From positions 1 to 64,000 of the forward strand of contig CAWCQU010000001.1 of assembly GCA_963797765.1 (NCBI GenBank): DNA of 64,000 bases, given 5' to 3'. Of the stretch, positions 58,672 through 64,000 are shown one piece after another. Every line of letters begins with the position of its first letter. The stretch's first letter is position 1. The notes under the pieces were generated by a model. The model was not told where the DNA came from, did not search any database, and saw only the letters and a list, made by a program, of their open reading frames with translations. Source of the DNA: JBGPTK01 sp963797765 (lineage in GTDB: Bacteria; Acidobacteriota; Terriglobia; Acidiferrales; UBA7541). The position numbers were made by a program, and so were the translations under genes.

Positions 58672-59715
58672 ATGAAACATAGTTTGCTGATGTTCCTGTG
58701 CGTTGGGTTTTTGAGTGCAGCCCAGCTAGGGAGGGCGCAAACCCCGTCGCCGCCGGTGGCAGTCCCTTCCGGATGCGGAGTAGCGTCCGACGCTGCCAGC
58801 CTGTCTTCAAAAGAGGTACTGGATCAGCGTGGTGCCACATTAATGGAACGACTTCACAAGTGGAAGATCCGGGCTGACGCCTTTAATCAGAAATACGCGG
58901 GGCGCGAATTTGATGACGACTCGCAGGAAGCCAAAGACGGCGCTACTGAACAAGCCTGGCTCACTCAAGAGGCTCGGGATTACCAGCACGCCGCCGATGC
59001 CTTCAAGACCGACGTTGACAAATTTATCGCATTGCACAAATTGCCTGACGTTTCGGAGCTACAGAATCAATTCAATTCCCTGACGCAACAGATCAGTCTG
59101 GATCGTCAGGTGATCCAGAATTTCGGCTTCGACAAAACTGTAGACCAAATTGAATTCTGGGGGAACCTGCCTGCGCGGCAAATTGAAGACGCCAAGAATC
59201 AGTTCAAAGCGATGCTCCTCGATGCAACTCTAGCTTCGGTAAGTAAGGCCGCTGGCGTTGTGGGGTCGCTAACTCCTGAGCAGGTCGACGCCTTGAATCG
59301 GTTAGCGGATTCCCAAGGAGCGCCGTCATTGGGAATTGTCGCCGGCGCGAGAGACGTGCATAAGGCCCTTGAGTTCCTGGATAAAACCAAGGGTGTCTAT
59401 GAAGCGGCGGACGGTCTTAAAAAGAGGCAGATGCTCGATGCGGCTGTCAAGCTAGGCGGATTGGCTTCCAATAATCCTGCTTTCGGCCTGTTACTCACTG
59501 CCGATGCGTGGGCTGGTTATCAGGTCTACCAGTCAGTAAAGGCTGTGAGAATGGTTGAAGATCTCACAACGCTAAATGAAGGTGATTTGATCCTCCTAAA
59601 ATCGCGATCGGAGAAACTCAGAAACGAAGTGAGTCAGTTGACGGTTGTCAAGAAACAGCTTACTGAGTTGGCCTCCAATTGCGATAGCACCACGCTCGGT
59701 AAAAAACCCGAATAG
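58672..59715 (+). CDS. Secreted helical protein, partner of the PDZ protein
   Basis: This 347-aa protein has a signal peptide (cleavage near G-R-A-Q-T) followed by a mostly helical body. Single Cys residues near residue 35 and near the C-terminus could form a disulfide. There is a hydrophobic stretch near 265-285 (A-F-G-L-L-L-T-A-D-A). I recognise no family. It begins 6 bases after the stop of the PDZ protein gene, a tight two-gene unit. Confidence 0.75.
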   Translation: MKHSLLMFLCVGFLSAAQLGRAQTPSPPVAVPSGCGVASDAASLSSKEVLDQRGATLMERLHKWKIRADAFNQKYAGREFDDDSQEAKDGATEQAWLTQEARDYQHAADAFKTDVDKFIALHKLPDVSELQNQFNSLTQQISLDRQVIQNFGFDKTVDQIEFWGNLPARQIEDAKNQFKAMLLDATLASVSKAAGVVGSLTPEQVDALNRLADSQGAPSLGIVAGARDVHKALEFLDKTKGVYEAADGLKKRQMLDAAVKLGGLASNNPAFGLLLTADAWAGYQVYQSVKAVRMVEDLTTLNEGDLILLKSRSEKLRNEVSQLTVVKKQLTELASNCDSTTLGKKPE

Positions 59716-60116
59716 ACGGGCGCGTCTCCAAATCGAAAGGCGCTGTCGCCAATCCCAGCCCACAATAATTGGCAGGTATCCCATCCTTCAGCGCACGAAG
59801 AGCAGGATCTCCTTGATTTCTCCTTCCGTTGTCGTCCGTAGAGAAGTCTCCCGCCCAATCAAGTTGGCATCGTGACTCCAATCTGGGCGAAATTTCTTCG
59901 CCCCCTGGCGGTCGCATTTAGGAAACGGTATTCACGATCTCGCCAAGCAGTGAAATGAAGGTCGTTCTCCACGATTGAAACTACGATCTTAAATGCTATT
60001 CCCAAAGCAGCAGGCGGAAGGCAATGTCGACGAAGAACTCCGTGCTTACGACCAACAGTGATTCTCTTGCTTTATGGACAAACTTCCGTGTGGTCGCCTA
60101 CCTGGGGAAGATGCTG
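59716..60116. other. Spacer, no gene recognised
   Basis: This stretch lies between convergent genes. No supported gene or clear hairpin terminator was found by eye. Confidence 0.4.
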
Positions 60117-60545
60117 TCAGGGAGAAGGTGGGTATTCTTGGACAGGGCCGTCCATGCCCCACACTACTCGCCAGGAACCATCCTGTTGCCGACGAGCTAT
60201 TTCGAGGTAACGAAGCTCCGTGCGTCCGGAATCACCCGCCGCGGAGGCTCGTATGAGTTCGATTGAACCGCGAACAAAAGCAAAATCTCCTCGGATGAGA
60301 ATCTCGTCGGGGTGCACCTGCACGCGAAAACCGCCATTCCGGATTACTTGGGTATAGTATTCCCGGCGCTCCTGCCAGGATTGAACGGGGTTGCGAAGAT
60401 TGATGTCCACGTAAGTATCTCCGTAGAAACGCATGATGCGATCCACGTCGCCGGTGTTGAAGCCTTCGGTGAACTCGCTGGCCATGTGGCGCAGCTTCGC
60501 GACATCTTCCGGTTCGGACTGGGTCGACGGCATGGCGTTCTCCAT
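60117..60545 (-). CDS. SnoaL-like / DUF4440 (NTF2-fold) protein
   Basis: This 142-aa protein has the NTF2 cone-fold pattern: F-N-T-G-D-V-D-R-I-M-R-F-Y in helix one, Y-V-D-I-N-L strand, G-D-F-A-F-V-R-G strand and W-R-V-V-W-G-M-D near the end. AAAGGAAG precedes the ATG. Such single-domain proteins include small enzymes and binding proteins; the substrate is unknown. Confidence 0.85.
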   Translation of the reverse strand: MENAMPSTQSEPEDVAKLRHMASEFTEGFNTGDVDRIMRFYGDTYVDINLRNPVQSWQERREYYTQVIRNGGFRVQVHPDEILIRGDFAFVRGSIELIRASAAGDSGRTELRYLEIARRQQDGSWRVVWGMDGPVQEYPPSP

Positions 60546-60986
60546 AAACTTCCTTTCCCCTCGTTTGCCTTTCCAACAGACGTCGTGCGAGTAAGTTCCC
60601 GGTCGACCGATAATGTACTTCTGACCGTCTCAGCATGCAATGCTCCAGCCAGGTTTTTTGAGTGCAGCGCCTTTCCAACGGCTGCGGCAAAATTTCAAAG
60701 CCAAAAAACTGACGCTTCTCTCACTCATTCCTCAAACACTTTCCCCTCTCCAGTCTCGCCCAGCACCGAAATATGTTTCGGTCTACCGATCGCCTACCCG
60801 ATGAACAATGGGCCGGGTCACTCGCCTCGCCAATGCCCCATGCGCTGGAGCTGCCTGCGATTCTGTCTTCACTACGAATTGCGGAATCGCAAGGGGAAAA
60901 ACCTTCATGCGGCTCGAACCGAAAATGAAAATGTACCGACAAGCCCGCTGGCGATTTTCCGTTCTCCGGGCGGCAAGGCGAAGCTG
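60546..60986. other. Spacer, right part is duplicated segment copy B
   Basis: No gene is supported. The sequence from 60796 on belongs to the 470-bp repeat. Confidence 0.45.
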
Positions 60987-61262
60987 CTATGTTAAATCCA
61001 ACCATACCGTCGTGGACGACGCCTCTGTGGCGGCCCTCAACTTTTTGGTCGCTGCTGACTTTCTGGCGGGCGCCCTCCGCTTTCTTGTTTTCGCAGCCTT
61101 CCTGCCAGCCGATCTCAGTTTCCGTGTTCGAGCTGTCTTTTTCGCGGCCGAGCTTCGCTTTGTAGGCATGGGCATTCCTCTCGTGACGCCGTTACGTCGT
61201 CGCAGCTAAGATTCCCGTCGGCGCCGCAATAATAACACTCGGGCGCAAGCGCCCTCCTTCCG
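60796..61262. repeat. 470-bp dispersed direct repeat, copy B
   Basis: This is the copy of 54676-55145, in the same orientation 6.1 kb away. The coding part is the best conserved. Confidence 0.85.
60987..61169 (-). CDS. Histone H1-like small protein, copy B
   Basis: This protein of about 60 aa differs from the copy at 54869-55054 at only a few residues (for example R-R-A-P-A-R-K here for R-R-A-T-S-R-K there). AGAGG precedes ATG 61169. Basic Lys/Arg/Ala blocks suggest nucleic acid binding. The reading frame is preserved in both copies. Confidence 0.7.
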   Translation of the reverse strand: MPTKRSSAAKKTARTRKLRSAGRKAAKTRKRRAPARKSAATKKLRAATEASSTTVWLDLT

Positions 61263-61397
61263 CACAACCGAATTGCTAGGGTCGGTCTCGTTGTCTCGCT
61301 GCACGCTCGGCTCGCCGCTCCGGCAGTGAGCAAATTAGAAGCACATAATCCTCTCTTGCTGAGTGATCGTGCTAAAATCCCGACAGGAAAATCTCTT

Positions 61398-61778
61398 ATG
61401 CTGCACTGTAAACATCTTCTATCCCTTGGGCTGGCATGTGCAATGCTGCTCAGCCCTTTGAGCGTAACTGGCCAGAAAGCCGAACCCCAATCCCAACAGA
61501 GTTCCGATGCCTGGGTCCCTGTCGTTCGCAGCCTTGAGTTGCGGTACTTGGGAAAATACGACACGATGTCGCTTGAAGAGGTGCACGAGCGACTGGTGAA
61601 ACGCGTGGTACTTCCACTCTCTGGCAAGCCATACAATCAAAATGAAGTGGATCGGGCCAAGGCAATAATTCGGGAAATGTTCAGAGCGCTTGGATTCACA
61701 GTTGGCATTGACAGTATGCTCAGGGTGATCCCTGACACTCATCTCGCCCACCTAGCGTTCGTGGTATACAAAGATTAG
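61398..61778 (+). CDS. Secreted protein with POTRA-like domain
   Basis: From ATG 61398 the 126-aa product has a signal peptide (hydrophobic core, cleavage near V-T-G-Q). It then has one domain with the POTRA-like pattern: a strand V-R-S-L-E-L-R-Y-L-G, the helix L-E-E-V-H-E-R-L, P-Y-N-Q-N-E-V-D-R-A-K-A-I-I-R-E and a final strand L-A-F-V-V-Y. POTRA domains bind partner polypeptides in outer-membrane assembly, but no barrel follows here. A longer reading from GTG 61326 is less likely. Confidence 0.6.
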   Translation: MLHCKHLLSLGLACAMLLSPLSVTGQKAEPQSQQSSDAWVPVVRSLELRYLGKYDTMSLEEVHERLVKRVVLPLSGKPYNQNEVDRAKAIIREMFRALGFTVGIDSMLRVIPDTHLAHLAFVVYKD

Positions 61779-62271
61779 GGGAGAAACTGCCCATAGATTC
61801 ATTTGCTGAATTACGACCGATATACCTTGTTCAGTTGTCCTAAATTTGCGCCGCTAACGCAAATCCAACAGTAAAACGATGGTGTCCTAATTCCAGGTTA
61901 GAGCAGATTTGTCTTACTTCGGAAAGAGAGTTGGCGGAGGTGCGGATTGCGAAAATTTGCTCAGGCGTGAGTTTGGGATACACCAGCCCAGACAAATGAA
62001 TCCTTCCCGGAATGCCCGCGAGAATAGCAGCGCGCGCAAGGACGACAGCATCGTACTTTTGGCAAAAAAGGAACGGAAAAGTTCCGAGAATGAAAAGTGG
62101 AAATCCTGAACTGTCGCAAGCCTTCGGCGAACCATCGCGGGCTACTCAAGGGTCTGTGGCGAGTGTAACGGAATGCTCAGATGAACGTGGTAGCATAGAT
62201 GAATTGTCACGCCGCAGCTTGATGAATCTCCCAACCTGAAAGCCAGCCCGCAAACAAGAGACAGAAAAACC
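61779..62271. other. Spacer, no gene recognised
   Basis: Short frames only, with no family features and no structure that I can support. Confidence 0.4.
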
Positions 62272-63211
62272 CTAGCTCGGCAGTGAGGCAAGCCTCTTCT
62301 TCGAGAACGGAACCGCATATGCAGCGGGGGGATTATGCACGATTGCTGTCGAGGCCTTGCGGTAATATTCAACCGCCTTGCCCTTGTCGCCTAGCTTCTC
62401 GTAGGTCTGGCCACTCATGCACTGGATGAACGGGTCGTTTTGGTTTGCCTTCAGCAGTTCTTCAAGCGCCGTCTTGTAATCTCCCGCATAGAATGCGACA
62501 TAGCCTTGCAGGTAGGGAAGGAACTGCGCCTGCTCGGGATTGGTTCCTTTGTCGAGGATGTTCTTCGCAGCAGCGACGTGCTTCTGGGCTTCCTCTTGAT
62601 TCCCACGTCGGGCAGCGATGCGGGCCTGCGCGTGCTCCCAACGAAACTCCCAAAGGTCTTGGCGAGCCGGTTTGATGTCGGGTTCCTTCGGTCCAGTGTC
62701 GTGGCCTACCTGATACCACTTGATAAGCGGTGTCCAAATCGCCTGAGTCAATGCAAACGCGAGCGGCCTCGTCGGCAATCTCGCCCTGCTGAAAAAAGTT
62801 CTTCACGCTCCCGTAGTAGTCGAAGACCTGCTGTTCGTACGCGACGGCTTTCTTGCAATTTCCCTCGAAGGCATACGACATCGCCATGGCCCGTTCCGAC
62901 GTCGCTTTGCGTTCAGGCGTGTCCGCATCCTGGATTGCCTTCGCAAGATAAGTGCGGGCCTCGTCGCCCTGACCCATGAGGTCGAGGACACTCCCCGCCG
63001 CGATGTTGGCCGGAACGGAATTCGGCGAGATTTCGAGAGTCTTGCGATACAGCGCCAGCGCGTCATCCAAGTTTCCCTCGCGCATCAATTGCTGGCCCTG
63101 CTTGATAAACTCAGGCTGTTGCTGCTGGCTGCCGGGCGTCTGCGCCAGTAGGGCGAGAGAAGCCGAAAGGACGAGAAAGGCTCGGGGAATTACAGCGATG
63201 GTCGCTTTCAT
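62272..63211 (-). pseudogene. Secreted TPR protein with one frameshift
   Basis: The ATG at 63211 opens a signal peptide (cleavage near L-L-A-Q-T) and TPRs (L-A-L-Y-R-K-T-L-E-I-S-P-N-S). Near 62726 the frame changes and further TPRs follow to 62272 (Q-G-Y-V-A-F-Y-A-G-D-Y-K-T-A-L, A-V-E-Y-Y-R-K-A). The restored protein is about 312 aa. Both halves are well preserved, so a recent mutation or a sequence error is likely. Confidence 0.75.
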
Positions 63212-63302
63212 GGGCAGGATTATCTCACAAAGCCGCTCACCTGACGTTTCCGACCCGCCTATCGGCCCACGGGAGAACTGAATTTAAGAAAGCCGATTTC
63301 GA

Positions 63303-63554
63303 ATGCGCCGGAACGTTTGCAATGGGGCTGCCGCGGCCACCGAATTTCAGAAGTTTCTCGACCACCGAAGAGTCGTACTAAACTTCCCACTGGGCGCGCT
63401 GGCGCATCTCGGCCTCGCCCGCGCGCATGCAATGCAGGGCGACAGTGCCAAGGCACGCGCCGCCTACAATGATTTCTTCACTCTCTGGAAAGACGCCGAT
63501 CCCGACATCCCTATCCTCATCGCCGCCAAAGCCGAATACGCCAAGCTGAAATAA
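63303..63554 (+). pseudogene. C-terminal fragment of a kinase-TPR protein
   Basis: The frame contains E-F-Q-K-F-L-D-H-R, L-A-H-L-G-L-A-R-A-H-A-M-Q-G-D and F-F-T-L-W-K-D-A-D-P-D-I-P, ending in E-Y-A-K-L-K. This is the same C-terminus as that of the decayed kinase-TPR gene near 15261-15420. The kinase and remaining TPRs are absent upstream, so only the tail remains. Confidence 0.75.
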
Positions 63555-63769
63555 TCTCGGTGCTTAGAATTGTGACGCCGGTGTGACGCTAGACCTGACG
63601 AGTGGTAGCACAACTGAGAGGCGAGCAGCACACCTATCTATTCTCCGAACACAAGCCAGCAATCGCAAAACCATACCGCATGTGAGATGATATCGAGCCT
63701 TTTCGTCTAAGATGTCGGCGGAGACGGACTCAAAATCTGCAAGCAGGCAACCAACAAAAGGGGGAAACC

Positions 63770-64000
63770 TTGGATACTGGAAGAATCGTAGGGGAATTGA
63801 AGCGAGAAAGAGACAGGCTCAACCGGGCCATTGCAGCGTTGGAAGGTCAGTCACCGAAATCCACCGCAAAGAGTAGTGCCGTTCCCAATCGAGCCGCTGG
63901 CAGCAAGAAGAAGCGCGATCGCCTCACCCCGGAAGGCAGAAAGCGGTTGTCGGACATGATGAAGAAGCGATGGGCGGATAAAAGAAAGAAAGGTTCCAAG
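63770..64000 (+). CDS. Small basic protein with N-terminal coiled coil (cut by window edge)
   Basis: AAGGGGGA precedes a TTG at 63770. The frame is open for 77 codons to the window end: V-G-E-L-K-R-E-R-D-R-L-N-R-A-I-A-A-L is coiled-coil-like, a Ser/Ala linker follows, and then K-K-R-D-R-L-T-P-E-G-R-K-R-L-S and K-K-R-W-A-D-K-R-K. The C-terminus resembles basic DNA-binding tails. It would resemble H-NS-type organisation (oligomerising helix plus basic tail), but this is only inference. Confidence 0.55.
   Translation, partial: MDTGRIVGELKRERDRLNRAIAALEGQSPKSTAKSSAVPNRAAGSKKKRDRLTPEGRKRLSDMMKKRWADKRKKGSK

Noticed and set aside
63703..63745. GGACTCAAAATC resembling a tRNA-Leu anticodon arm
   Set aside because: No T-arm or acceptor stem can be formed around it.

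Overview
The window looks like a soil Acidobacteriota chromosome. This is inferred from gene content only: several eukaryote-like Ser/Thr kinases with TPR or beta-propeller C-termini, secreted TPR-CHAT proteins, solo LuxR-type HTH proteins, many TTG/GTG starts, and a moderately GC-rich base composition. No rRNA, complete tRNA, CRISPR array or replication origin was seen.

Positions 1-19,800 are an accessory region rich in decay. They hold a TPR-CHAT protease with one frameshift followed by a small LuxR-HTH gene, a zinc-ribbon/DUF2752 pair, a YdeI-like protein, a TPR lipoprotein whose signal peptide lies in another frame, an intact serine hydrolase, an intact kinase with TolB-like and TPR parts, a frameshifted Gly/Ser/His-rich secreted protein, a Tat-exported phospholipase C-like gene with two frameshifts, and a full-length kinase-TPR pseudogene with at least five frameshifts.

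Positions 19,830-29,650 are intact envelope genes. A five-gene plus-strand run contains UDP-sulfoquinovose synthase (sqdB), an asparagine synthetase-type amidotransferase, an ArnT/PMT-like membrane glycosyltransferase, an LPG-synthase-type membrane protein and a GT21/HpnI-like glycosyltransferase. Opposite it lie two overlapping SMR/EamA-like small membrane proteins and a MacB-type permease. At about 30,860 the 5' part of an outer-membrane gene is joined to the 3' end of a DUF155 gene. A B12-binding radical SAM gene follows on the minus strand.

Positions 33,160-40,180 carry the second, intact HTH/TPR-CHAT cassette and a kinase-beta-propeller gene, with worn HTH fragments between them.

Positions 40,500-51,950 hold two small genes and then a long minus-strand run with short gaps: cupin-like protein, a 59-aa protein, a small Cys-rich protein, cupin, DUF488, a cytochrome b561-sulfite oxidase fusion, an FAD/NAD(P) reductase, zwf, a GH15 glucoamylase, a 42-aa ORF, transaldolase and a RibD-C reductase. 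It links alpha-glucan breakdown and pentose-phosphate NADPH supply with redox proteins.

Positions 52,300-64,000 look like a mosaic island: a 3' fragment of tRNA-Asn, a truncated Tn5-like transposase, an integrase remnant, two copies of a 470-bp segment with a histone-H1-like gene, a pair of secreted proteins of unknown function (one with a PDZ domain), and smaller genes and fragments up to the edge of the window.
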